DNA of 56,462 bases from Chitinophagaceae bacterium (GTDB lineage Bacteria > Bacteroidota > Bacteroidia > Chitinophagales > REEL01): the NCBI GenBank assembly GCA_007695095.1, contig REEL01000102.1, positions 1 to 56,462 of the forward strand. Reading direction: 5' to 3'. The notes under the pieces are model-generated. The model saw only the letters and a list, made by a program, of their open reading frames with translations, was not told where the DNA came from and did no database searches. This document shows, piece by piece, positions 20,137 through 28,230 of this stretch. Made by a program: the position numbers and the translations under genes. Positions within the stretch are counted from its first letter, which is position 1. Each line of letters opens with the position of its first letter.

Positions 20137-21204
20137 ATGATAGAAGTAATTGGAATTATAGCATTATTAATCATTTTTTTAATAGTAATCCAGATAGCAC
20201 GCACATCTGAATTGGTAAGTGTTATTCGTGGAGATGGCGAGACAACTCACTCAACTAATAAAATTAATGCATATTTGATGCTCGTAGTAATGGTTGTTGG
20301 TCTCTTAGGAATTATAGGTTCTGTGTTTTATTATAAAGATGGATTTTTACCTGTATCTGCATCTGAGCACGGAGTTTGGATTGATTCTATGTTTAACTGG
20401 ACTTTATTTTTTACCGGTATAGTTTTTTTGATTACACAGATTATATTGTTTTATTTTGCTTTTAAATACAGATCAACTAAAAAGACAAAAGCATTTTATT
20501 ATCCTGAAAATAATAAACTTGAATTGTTATGGACAGCTGTTCCTGCCGTTGTTTTGACCTTCTTAGTTGTAATGGGATTGGAAAGTTGGTTTAAAATTTT
20601 CAGCCCTGTACCTGATGATCACCATGTTGTTGAGGTTACCGGCTATCAGTTTGGTTGGAATGTTCGCTATCCGGGTTTGGATGGTGAATTGGGGAAAAAT
20701 TCAATCAGAGATATAGAAGGTAGCAACATTTTGGGGATTGATTGGACTGATGAAGCTAGTCACGATGATATTTTAGCGTCAGAAATACATTTACCTGTAG
20801 ACAAGCCTGTTTTATTTAAATTAGGCTCCAAAGATGTTTTACATAGCTTTTTCTTACCTCACTTCAGAGTGAAAATGGATTGTGTTCCGGGTATTCCAAC
20901 CCAATTTTGGTTTACGCCTACTATAACAACAGAGGAAATGCGTGAAATTACCGGTAATCCTGACTTTGATTATATACTTGCTTGCGCTGAACTATGCGGA
21001 GCCGGTCACTATAATATGGGTTTAACGGTTATAGTTGGAACTCAAGAGGAACATGACGAATGGGTTAGCAGTCAAAGACCTTTATATGAAATTCTTAACA
21101 TCGCAGAGCAAATGGAAGAGAAAACTGAATCAGATGAAGAACCCGCTACTGAAATTTCTTCTGATGAAGAAGTAGAAGTTAAAGATTTAATAAGCGCTTT
21201 ATAA
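20137..21204 (+). CDS. coxB: cytochrome c oxidase subunit II
   Basis: Subunit II accepts electrons from cytochrome c through its binuclear copper CuA centre. The 355-aa protein has four hydrophobic segments before the cupredoxin domain, two more than the usual hairpin (about 2-20, 42-64, 85-108, 126-148). The CuA ligands are in CAELCGAGHYNM: C283, C287, H291 and M294, plus an upstream histidine in DVLHSFFLP. The C-terminus is a glutamate-rich tail with no haem c motif, so unlike classical caa3 subunit II it is not fused to a cytochrome; ActE or ActA could donate electrons directly. Confidence 0.95.
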   Translation: MIEVIGIIALLIIFLIVIQIARTSELVSVIRGDGETTHSTNKINAYLMLVVMVVGLLGIIGSVFYYKDGFLPVSASEHGVWIDSMFNWTLFFTGIVFLITQIILFYFAFKYRSTKKTKAFYYPENNKLELLWTAVPAVVLTFLVVMGLESWFKIFSPVPDDHHVVEVTGYQFGWNVRYPGLDGELGKNSIRDIEGSNILGIDWTDEASHDDILASEIHLPVDKPVLFKLGSKDVLHSFFLPHFRVKMDCVPGIPTQFWFTPTITTEEMREITGNPDFDYILACAELCGAGHYNMGLTVIVGTQEEHDEWVSSQRPLYEILNIAEQMEEKTESDEEPATEISSDEEVEVKDLISAL

Positions 21205-21214
21205 AATTTAAGAG

Positions 21215-23032
21215 ATGGATTCAACAAAAACAAATGTACAGGAACATGAATTAAATGTTCATTCTCATGGAGACCATCATGAGCATCATGAAGATAATTT
21301 TATAACAAAGTATATCTTCAGTACAGATCATAAAATGATAGCAAAACAATTTTTGGTAACAGGGATTATCTGGGCAATTATTGGTGCTTTACTATCTGTA
21401 TTTTTTAGATTTCAATTGGGATGGCCGGATCAGTCTTTCCCTTTTTTAGAAACATTATTGGGCAGATGGGCTGAAGGTGGAGTAATTAGCCCTGATTTTT
21501 ATTACGCATTGATCACGATGCACGGTACTATTTTGGTTTTTTTCGTACTTACAGCCGGATTGAGTGGTACATTTAGCAATTTTCTAATTCCACTGCAAAT
21601 TGGTGCAAGAGATATGGCTTCTCCGGTAATGAATATGCTTTCTTACTGGATCTTCTTTATAGCAAGTGTTGTAATGTTTTCTTCTTTGTTCGTTCAAACA
21701 GGACCTTTCTCAGGAGGCTGGACTGCTTATCCTCCATTGTCTGCTTTACCACAAGCTTCCCAAGGTTCCGGAATCGGAATGGACTTATGGCTAATAAGTA
21801 TGGCGCTCTTTATAGTCTCAGTAGCTATGGGTGGATTAAATTATATAGCTACCGTAATTAATATGCGTACCAAAGGTATGAGCATGTATAAAATGCCACT
21901 AACAATTTGGGCATTTTTCCTTACAGCAGTAATCGGATTGTTATCATTCCCGGTTCTGTTGGCAGCAGCTTTATTATTGATTTTTGACCGGTCACTGGGA
22001 ACAAGTTTTTATCTTTCAGATATATATATTGGAGGAGAATTGCTAACTCATGCAGGTGGTAGTCCAATATTGTTTCAACATTTATTTTGGTTTTTGGGAC
22101 ACCCTGAAGTTTACATAATTATATTGCCTGCTATGGGTATAGTTTCTGAAGTTTTGGCTGTTCATGCCAGAAAACCTATTTTTGGATACAAGGCAATGAT
22201 TCTTTCCATGTTAGGTATAACTGTTCTAGGCTTTGTCGTTTGGGCACACCACATGTTTGTTTCAGGCCTTAATCCATTTGTTGGCTCTGTATTCGTATTA
22301 GTTACTTTATTAATTGCAGTACCTTCAGCTATTAAAGTTTTTAACTGGCTGACAACCTTGTGGAGGGGTAATATAAATTTTACAAGTCCTATGTTGTTTT
22401 CGATAGGTTTTGTATCCTTATTTATATCAGGCGGATTAACCGGTATATTTTTAGGTAACTCTACGATTGATATTCAACTTCATGATACTTACTTTGTCGT
22501 TGCGCATTTTCATATTGTAATGGGAGTTGCTGCATTTTTTGGTTTGTTTGCCGGTGTTTATCACTGGTACCCGAAGATGTTTGGACGTTTTATGAATAAC
22601 TCACTTTCGTATATTCACTTTTATGTTACCCTTATAGGTTCATATTTTATATTCTGGCCAATGCACTATATGGGTATGACAGGTGTTCCTAGAAGGTATT
22701 ATTCATTTGAGCCGTTTGATGCTTTTAATATTTATCAAGGAACAAACCAAATGATAAGTATTGTGACGATTATAGTATTTCTGGCCCAAATTTTATTTGT
22801 TGTAAATTTCTTTTATAGTATGTACAGAGGTAGAAAGGTGAAAACGAAAAATCCTTGGAAAGCAACTACACTTGAGTGGACTACCCCAATAAACCCGGGT
22901 CATGGAAACTGGGAAGGAAAAATTCCAGAAGTTCATCGTTGGGCTTATGATTACAGTAAAAATGGAAGAGATTTTGTAATGCAGGATGAGCCGTTGTCTG
23001 AGGAAGAGAAGAATGAAGTTCATACTGCTTAA
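21215..23032 (+). CDS. coxA: cytochrome c oxidase subunit I
   Basis: This is the catalytic haem-copper subunit that reduces oxygen to water and pumps protons. The 605 aa include an N-terminal histidine-rich stretch (HSHGDHHEHHEDN). The core has ALITMHGTILVFFVL with a low-spin haem histidine, GHPEVYIIILPAMG near 295 with the CuB histidine-tyrosine pair, WAHHMFVSG near 345 with two CuB histidines, and HDTYFVVAHFHIVMG near 422-436 with both haem histidines. These fit the A-type heme-copper oxidases. It starts 10 bases after coxB. Confidence 0.97.
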   Translation: MDSTKTNVQEHELNVHSHGDHHEHHEDNFITKYIFSTDHKMIAKQFLVTGIIWAIIGALLSVFFRFQLGWPDQSFPFLETLLGRWAEGGVISPDFYYALITMHGTILVFFVLTAGLSGTFSNFLIPLQIGARDMASPVMNMLSYWIFFIASVVMFSSLFVQTGPFSGGWTAYPPLSALPQASQGSGIGMDLWLISMALFIVSVAMGGLNYIATVINMRTKGMSMYKMPLTIWAFFLTAVIGLLSFPVLLAAALLLIFDRSLGTSFYLSDIYIGGELLTHAGGSPILFQHLFWFLGHPEVYIIILPAMGIVSEVLAVHARKPIFGYKAMILSMLGITVLGFVVWAHHMFVSGLNPFVGSVFVLVTLLIAVPSAIKVFNWLTTLWRGNINFTSPMLFSIGFVSLFISGGLTGIFLGNSTIDIQLHDTYFVVAHFHIVMGVAAFFGLFAGVYHWYPKMFGRFMNNSLSYIHFYVTLIGSYFIFWPMHYMGMTGVPRRYYSFEPFDAFNIYQGTNQMISIVTIIVFLAQILFVVNFFYSMYRGRKVKTKNPWKATTLEWTTPINPGHGNWEGKIPEVHRWAYDYSKNGRDFVMQDEPLSEEEKNEVHTA

Positions 23033-23055
23033 AGCTGATTTAATACCTATTTGAG

Positions 23056-23958
23056 ATGAAAGAAAGTACAAAGGAATTATCGCTAGAACTGGCAATACAG
23101 TTTGTCTATCAAAGGCTGATGGATTATACTATGATGACTAAAATGCGTTTGACTAGTTCTGTAGTATTATCTTCAATTATTGGGTATCTGTTTGCCGGGG
23201 GAAGTTTTAGTTTTCAAATTGTTTGGTTCATTATAGCCGGGTTTTTAGTAACAGCTTCGGCAAATTCAATCAATCAAATTTTGGAGAAGGATTTGGATCG
23301 GTTGATGAACAGAACAAAAAACAGACCATTGCCTACAGGTAGGTTGTCTGTTCCGGAGTCAACCTTATTTGCAGGTTTAACCGGAGTAGCAGGACTGACT
23401 TTACTATATGTATTATTTAGTCCATTAGCCGGAATGCTAGGCGCCCTTTCTCTTTTTTCTTATGCATTTATATATACACCACTAAAACGTTTAACACCTT
23501 TTGCTGTATTTGTAGGTGCTATACCGGGTGCTTTACCTCCATTAATTGGATGGGCAGCAGTAAGTGGAGAACTTACTATAGTGGCTTGGACTCTTTTTTT
23601 CATTCAATTTGTTTGGCAAATGCCTCATTTTTGGGCTATCGCTTGGGTAGCTGATGAGGATTATAAAAAAGCCGGTTTTAACTTATTACCAACTACTGAA
23701 GGTAAAGGTATATCGACAGCAATTATGATATTAATATATAATGTATTTTTACTTTTAATCAGCATTTTGCCAATAATACTTTTTAACCTGAATTTGTTTT
23801 TTATAATACCGATTGTTATTTGCAATATCTTTTTTGTAAAGCAAGCAATAGATTTATATAAAAAACCGGAAGATGCTTTGGCTAAAAAGTTAATGTTTGG
23901 CTCTTTTGGGTATTTACCGGTAGTAATGTTATTACTTTATTTTTCAAGTATTTTATAA
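23056..23958 (+). CDS. ctaB: protoheme IX farnesyltransferase
   Basis: CtaB/CyoE adds a farnesyl group to haem b to make haem O, the precursor of the haem A used by the oxidase. This 300-aa UbiA-family membrane protein has about nine hydrophobic segments. The prenyl-diphosphate-binding motif is NQILEKDLDRLMNRTKNRPL, and the second conserved loop is WQMPHFWAIAW followed by DEDYKKAGFNLLP. It sits inside the oxidase cluster, and its stop codon is immediately followed by the ATG of the next gene, suggesting coupled translation. Confidence 0.95.
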   Translation: MKESTKELSLELAIQFVYQRLMDYTMMTKMRLTSSVVLSSIIGYLFAGGSFSFQIVWFIIAGFLVTASANSINQILEKDLDRLMNRTKNRPLPTGRLSVPESTLFAGLTGVAGLTLLYVLFSPLAGMLGALSLFSYAFIYTPLKRLTPFAVFVGAIPGALPPLIGWAAVSGELTIVAWTLFFIQFVWQMPHFWAIAWVADEDYKKAGFNLLPTTEGKGISTAIMILIYNVFLLLISILPIILFNLNLFFIIPIVICNIFFVKQAIDLYKKPEDALAKKLMFGSFGYLPVVMLLLYFSSIL

Positions 23959-24585
23959 ATGGTAGGAAGCGCATCAAATACAATATCCGGAGAAAGTCCT
24001 CGCAAAGGCGGCTTTGTCGTACATCCTAAAAAGTTTGCTCTATGGGTTTCTTTTGCAAGTTTGTCTATGATGTTTGCCGGATTAACGAGTGCTTACATTG
24101 TTAGAAAAGGAATGGGCAACTGGACAGAATTTCCTTTGCCTAGTGCATTTACATACTCTACTATAGTTATTATTTTGAGCAGTCTGACTATGTATTGGGC
24201 ATTTCGTGCTTTTCGTTCAGAGCAATTATATCAATACAGAATTGCATTATTATCAACCTTTTTCTTAGGTTCTCTATTTGCTTATTTTCAATTGATGGGT
24301 TGGGGGGCTATGCAAAATATGGGCATAATGCTTCAGGGAAACCCCTCAGGTTCATTTATATACGTTATTAGTTTGGCGCATTTAGCCCATTTAGCAGGGG
24401 GTATGATATTTTTATTGGCAGCTATATTCAGATCTTTTTTCGTTTTTAAGAATCCTGCCAATATGTTGATATATATAGTTGACGAAAATAAAAAGGTAAG
24501 AATTGAATTATTGGCTTCTTACTGGCATTATGTTGATTTTTTGTGGTTATATTTGTTTATATTTTTTCTATTAAATCATTTGTAA
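23959..24585 (+). CDS. cytochrome c oxidase subunit III, first copy
   Basis: This 208-aa heme-copper oxidase subunit III family protein has five hydrophobic segments. Landmarks are FALWVSFASLSMMFAGLTSA, SSLTMYWAFRAFR, ISLAHLAHLAGGMIFL, and the terminal SYWHYVDFLWLYLFIFF, the WHFVDxxW signature of subunit III. It directly abuts ctaB (no intervening base) and is followed 10 bases later by a second subunit III gene. The two are different in sequence (HLAHLAGG versus HGMHVLVG), so this is an old pair of paralogues rather than a recent duplication. Confidence 0.88.
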   Translation: MVGSASNTISGESPRKGGFVVHPKKFALWVSFASLSMMFAGLTSAYIVRKGMGNWTEFPLPSAFTYSTIVIILSSLTMYWAFRAFRSEQLYQYRIALLSTFFLGSLFAYFQLMGWGAMQNMGIMLQGNPSGSFIYVISLAHLAHLAGGMIFLLAAIFRSFFVFKNPANMLIYIVDENKKVRIELLASYWHYVDFLWLYLFIFFLLNHL

Positions 24586-24595
24586 AAATTAGTTC

Positions 24596-25312
24596 ATGTC
24601 TGCAACAGAGAATACTGTAAAGCAAGAAATAAAAGAAGAAAAAAACTTATGGGACGGTGGTAGGTCGCCGTTTAAAGCAAGTTATGGGAAGATAATGATG
24701 TGGTATTTCTTAATAAGTGATACCTTCTCATTTGCCGGACTACTTCTTGCTTATGCGGCAATCCGCTTAAGTGCTGTAAGTTGGCCGGATCCTCACTACG
24801 TATTTACTGCTTTCCCGGGTATGGGTGATATTTCTCTCCCATTAATGTTTGTAAGTTTGATGACTTTCATACTTATTCTTAGTAGTGTAACGATGGTTAG
24901 GGCTGTTCAGGAAGGTGTTCAATTGAACAAATCCGGAGTAGTTAAGTGGCTCAGTTTCACAATTATTGGAGGTATTCTATTTTTATTATGTCAGGCCTGG
25001 GAGTGGTCTCACATGATTAATGCTGAATTGCCTACAACTATATATGAAAATCCATTTGGTGCTGCTGCCGGAAGATTGGGCGAAGCGGGAAGCGGAAATG
25101 TAAATTTTGGACAATTCTTTTTTGTCATCACCGGTTTCCATGGAATGCACGTGTTAGTAGGCGTTTTAATTAATTCATTCGTTTTAGTTAACGTATTAAA
25201 TGATAAATATCAAAAATTAGGAAACTACGAAATAGTTGAAAAGGTAGGATTATACTGGCACTTTGTAGATTTAGTGTGGGTATTTGTATTCCTCGCTTTT
25301 TATCTAATCTAG
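24596..25312 (+). CDS. coxC: cytochrome c oxidase subunit III, second copy
   Basis: This 238-aa member of the same family has five to seven hydrophobic segments. It contains MMWYFLISDTFSFAGLLLAY at the first helix, VTGFHGMHVLVGVLIN-type helix IV (FFVITGFHGMHVLVGVLIN), and YWHFVDLVWVFVFLAFYLI at the C-terminus. It supports proton uptake and stability of subunit I. It is the closer match to canonical subunit III, and is followed 21 bases later by the subunit IV-like gene. Confidence 0.9.
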   Translation: MSATENTVKQEIKEEKNLWDGGRSPFKASYGKIMMWYFLISDTFSFAGLLLAYAAIRLSAVSWPDPHYVFTAFPGMGDISLPLMFVSLMTFILILSSVTMVRAVQEGVQLNKSGVVKWLSFTIIGGILFLLCQAWEWSHMINAELPTTIYENPFGAAAGRLGEAGSGNVNFGQFFFVITGFHGMHVLVGVLINSFVLVNVLNDKYQKLGNYEIVEKVGLYWHFVDLVWVFVFLAFYLI

Positions 25313-25333
25313 TAAACTGTAAAACTTTATAAA

Positions 25334-25705
25334 ATGGAATATCAGGAACAAGAACATCAATTACCAATGAAGGAAGAGGAGTACAAGCATCATGTGAATG
25401 CAGTATGGGTTACTACCGCATATCTTTCTGTTATCACTATAGTTGAAGTGGCAGTAGCTTTACTTTATGTGGCTGTGCTTTTCCCGGATGCGGGTGCCTC
25501 AAGATTACCATTGACAATATTTGTAACCATAGCTACCATAGCTAAAGGCTATTATATTATGAATGTATTTATGCACTTAAAATATGAAAAGTCGGCAATG
25601 GTCTTAACTATAGTTTTACCATTTATCTTTTTAGTTTATGCAATTATCGCATTTGGACTTGACGGCTATAGCTGGAACTTACTTAGAAATTTCTGGTATG
25701 ATTAA
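25334..25705 (+). CDS. cytochrome c oxidase subunit IV-like protein
   Basis: This 123-aa protein has three hydrophobic segments and the general form of the bacterial subunit IV (CyoD/CtaF) family. The features are a charged histidine-rich N-terminus, YLSVITIVEVAVALLYVAVL, a second helix ending GYYIMNVFMHLKYE, and a third with FIFLVYAIIAFGLDGYS. The FMHLKYE segment at the end of helix 2 is characteristic. It probably stabilises the oxidase. It lies between coxC and sco. Confidence 0.8.
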   Translation: MEYQEQEHQLPMKEEEYKHHVNAVWVTTAYLSVITIVEVAVALLYVAVLFPDAGASRLPLTIFVTIATIAKGYYIMNVFMHLKYEKSAMVLTIVLPFIFLVYAIIAFGLDGYSWNLLRNFWYD

Positions 25706-25717
25706 GTTCAATAGAGA

Positions 25718-26425
25718 ATGCGCAAAATGTCTTTAAAAAATGCAATAGCTCTCTTCATGGCTATTGTAATGCCATTGATTTTTTATTTTATTGTTTCTTC
25801 AATACTTAATAAACAATCCAGTGACTTCGAAATAAGAACATTACCTACTTTTTACGAAGAACCTATCCGTGATTTTACTTTATACTCTCATGTGGGAGAC
25901 ACTATTAACAGAGATTCATTAAAAGGTAAAATCGTAATAAGTGAATTCTTTTTCACTACCTGCCCGGGTATTTGTCCGGTAATGATTGGTCAGATGCTCC
26001 GCGTTCAGGATTTTCTGTTAAATCATCCCGGTCTCAGACAACAATATCAAATTTTGTCCATTACAGTGGACCCTACTAATGACAGCATTAGTAGATTAAA
26101 AGAATATGCAACTGAGAATAAAGTTGACGGGTCTCTTTGGTGGATGCTAACAGGTGATAAAGAAGAAATTTATGATTTAGCCAGAAATCATTATTATGTG
26201 ACCGCAATGGAAGACCCAAGTGGTGAAAGTCAAGATGGATTTTTTATACACAGCGATCGCTTTATCCTAAAAGATAAAAAAGGTTTTATAAGAGGTTATT
26301 ACAGAGGTACTGACTCACTTGAAGTAACGAATTTAATGGATGACATTCTTCAGCTTGAAATAGAATACGAAAAAGAAATGATTAGAGATAGAAAAGTGGA
26401 AGTTCGTGTTACAGAAGATAATTGA
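25718..26425 (+). CDS. SCO1/SenC copper chaperone
   Basis: SCO proteins insert copper into the CuA site of subunit II and have a thioredoxin-like fold. The protein is 235 aa with one N-terminal membrane anchor (about 12-30). The copper motif is CPGICP near residues 82-87, in FFTTCPGICPVMIGQM; the third ligand is the histidine in FFIHSDRFILKD. ITVDPTNDS is also conserved in the family. Position in the oxidase operon supports a CuA assembly role. Confidence 0.9.
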   Translation: MRKMSLKNAIALFMAIVMPLIFYFIVSSILNKQSSDFEIRTLPTFYEEPIRDFTLYSHVGDTINRDSLKGKIVISEFFFTTCPGICPVMIGQMLRVQDFLLNHPGLRQQYQILSITVDPTNDSISRLKEYATENKVDGSLWWMLTGDKEEIYDLARNHYYVTAMEDPSGESQDGFFIHSDRFILKDKKGFIRGYYRGTDSLEVTNLMDDILQLEIEYEKEMIRDRKVEVRVTEDN

Positions 26426-26464
26426 ACGAACCCCCGTTTTTTTTGTTCTTAATTAAAATTTGAT

Positions 26465-26989
26465 ATGGAGCAAGATAAGTTATACCGTAATGTCATAATA
26501 ATAATATCGATAGCAATTCCACTTGTTGTTACCCTGCTTTTTTTTACAAAACCTCCTGACATTGATTTGGGAATCAATATGACAATTTTTCCTAAATTTC
26601 ATGCTATTCTAAATTCATTAACAACTTTGTTACTGCTGAGTGGATTGTATTTCATCAAAAAGAAAGATATACTGAAGCATAAATCTTCTATGTTCGGAGC
26701 CTTTATCTTATCAGCAGTTTTTTTGGTTTCGTATGTAATTTATCATTCTTTAACTGAATCTACACCATACGGAGGAGAAGGAACTATTCGATATATTTAT
26801 TTTTTCATTTTGATTACTCACATTATTCTTGCAGCAGGTATACTTCCTTTTATATTGTTTACTTTTTACAGAGCCTTGATTAAGGATTTTGATAAACATA
26901 AAAAAATAGCCAGATGGACTTTACCTTTATGGCTTTATGTTACTATTACCGGTGTGGTAGTTTATTTTATGATAGCCCCCTATTATTAA
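26465..26989 (+). CDS. DUF420 membrane protein, probable oxidase assembly factor
   Basis: This 174-aa protein of the DUF420 family has five hydrophobic segments. It has FPKFHAILNSLTTLLLLSGL and FIKKKDILKHKSSM near the first half, YHSLTESTPYGGEG between helices, and RWTLPLWLYVTITGVVVYFM at the end. Family members (YozB/CtaM) have been linked to haem A-containing oxidase maturation, which fits the position right after sco. The 39-base gap before it contains a T8 run but no stem. It is the last gene of the respiratory operon. Confidence 0.85.
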   Translation: MEQDKLYRNVIIIISIAIPLVVTLLFFTKPPDIDLGINMTIFPKFHAILNSLTTLLLLSGLYFIKKKDILKHKSSMFGAFILSAVFLVSYVIYHSLTESTPYGGEGTIRYIYFFILITHIILAAGILPFILFTFYRALIKDFDKHKKIARWTLPLWLYVTITGVVVYFMIAPYY

Positions 26990-27003
26990 TAACAGAATAA
27001 GCA

Positions 27004-27026
27004 ACTTACACATATAGAATGTAAGT
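27004..27026 (+). terminator. weak hairpin after the respiratory operon
   Basis: ACTTACA (27004-27010) and TGTAAGT (27020-27026) form a 7-bp stem with a 9-base loop, followed by CTTT. It is AU-rich and could be a weak terminator. Confidence 0.4.
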
Positions 27027-27081
27027 CTTTATATATCATTCATTAATTTTTGTAGTTTTACACCATAACTAAAGTCTTACA

Positions 27082-27945
27082 ATGGGTTTTTATGATGATT
27101 TAAAAGATTTACCATCGGATGATAAGAGTAAGAAGCTTAAGAGAATTATTAATTCTACCTTATGGTCTATAATTTCTCTAGGATTAGCTTTTGCATTTAT
27201 ACAACTTGTACAAGTATTTTTATATGATTTGGTAAATATTAATTCACGCCTTAACTTATTCCAAAACGAGTATATTCGAAGTGCAGGAGATAATTGGCGC
27301 CGAGCTTACATATTGCTGATTTACGGAACCCCTCAGGTATTTCTTTTTATTGTTGGTTTTATTAGTTACGCTTACTTATGGTACAATTCTTCTGTATTTT
27401 CTTTCATCAGAGTATTTTTACTGTGGTTTAGTTTCTATTCTTTGTCAATATTTTGTTCTTATTTGTTTTTTAGCTCTATCGGTATAGATACTTACCATTC
27501 AATATTTTATTATGGATTTAGTATTATAGCAGCCTGGCTAAATTTACCGGTCATATTTATGATAGTATTCAGTATAGTCGGAGCCGCACTGGCTGTATTT
27601 TCCGGTACCTTACTATATAGAGAGTATATAAAATTTTGTTATAGTTCTCGTTTGGCCAATAATCGAAAAGGCAGATTGCGTTGGCTTGTAGAAATAATGG
27701 TCTTGCCCTATTTTTTTTCTATACCGTTTTTTATATTATTCATGGATGATATCAATCATTTCTTTCTCTTGCTAGTTCATATTTTTCCGGGATTTTTGAT
27801 AATATTGGGCGCAATTATAAAAGCTTACAGTGATGCAGAAGCTGTGAGGGCAAAAAAAGGAGATGTCCTATCAACTCGTTTAGTAACTTCGATTATTGTT
27901 TTTATAGTTTTTACCATAGGTATGCTTGCCTTATTTACTAATTGA
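27082..27945 (+). CDS. polytopic membrane protein of unknown function
   Basis: This 287-aa protein has about seven hydrophobic segments and a short charged N-terminus (MGFYDDLKDLPSDDKSKKLK). I do not recognise a family. Basic residues in loops (YSSRLANNRKGRLRW) suggest inside-positive orientation. It follows the DUF420 gene by 92 bases with a weak hairpin between, so it could be the tail of the respiratory operon or its own unit. In Bacteroidota such proteins are generally annotated as hypothetical. The sequence shows no metal or haem motif. Confidence 0.65.
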   Translation: MGFYDDLKDLPSDDKSKKLKRIINSTLWSIISLGLAFAFIQLVQVFLYDLVNINSRLNLFQNEYIRSAGDNWRRAYILLIYGTPQVFLFIVGFISYAYLWYNSSVFSFIRVFLLWFSFYSLSIFCSYLFFSSIGIDTYHSIFYYGFSIIAAWLNLPVIFMIVFSIVGAALAVFSGTLLYREYIKFCYSSRLANNRKGRLRWLVEIMVLPYFFSIPFFILFMDDINHFFLLLVHIFPGFLIILGAIIKAYSDAEAVRAKKGDVLSTRLVTSIIVFIVFTIGMLALFTN

Positions 27946-27999
27946 TTTGAAATATTTTGGTGAACATTTTTTAATCTAAAACATTAAATAAAAAAGATT

Positions 28000-28230
28000 A
28001 TGTGGAAAGAAGAAAATAATGAATTAGTTAAAGAATTTGAATTTGATGATTTCAGAGCGGCATTCGCATTTATGACTAGAGTTGCCTTTATAGCAGAAGA
28101 GCTTCAGCATCACCCAAATTGGCAGAATGTTTATAATAAAGTTACTATCAGACTATCTACTCATGATGCAGGTAATGTTGTCACAGACAAAGACAGAAAG
28201 CTTGCTAAAGAAATTGATCGGTTACAGTAA
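28000..28230 (+). CDS. phhB: 4a-hydroxytetrahydrobiopterin dehydratase
   Basis: Pterin-4a-carbinolamine dehydratase recycles the pterin cofactor of aromatic amino acid hydroxylases. At 76 aa it is short but within the range of bacterial members. The active-site pattern is complete: ELQHHPNWQNVYNKVTIRLS followed by THDAGNVVTDKD, with the histidine pair, proline, tryptophan and downstream HD. No phenylalanine hydroxylase gene is in the window. Its last 9 bases overlap the 3' end of uvrA on the other strand. Confidence 0.88.
   Translation: MWKEENNELVKEFEFDDFRAAFAFMTRVAFIAEELQHHPNWQNVYNKVTIRLSTHDAGNVVTDKDRKLAKEIDRLQ

Noticed and set aside
26426-26464. Terminator before the DUF420 gene (T8 run)
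   Set aside because: There is no stem before the T run, and the gene fits the oxidase operon.
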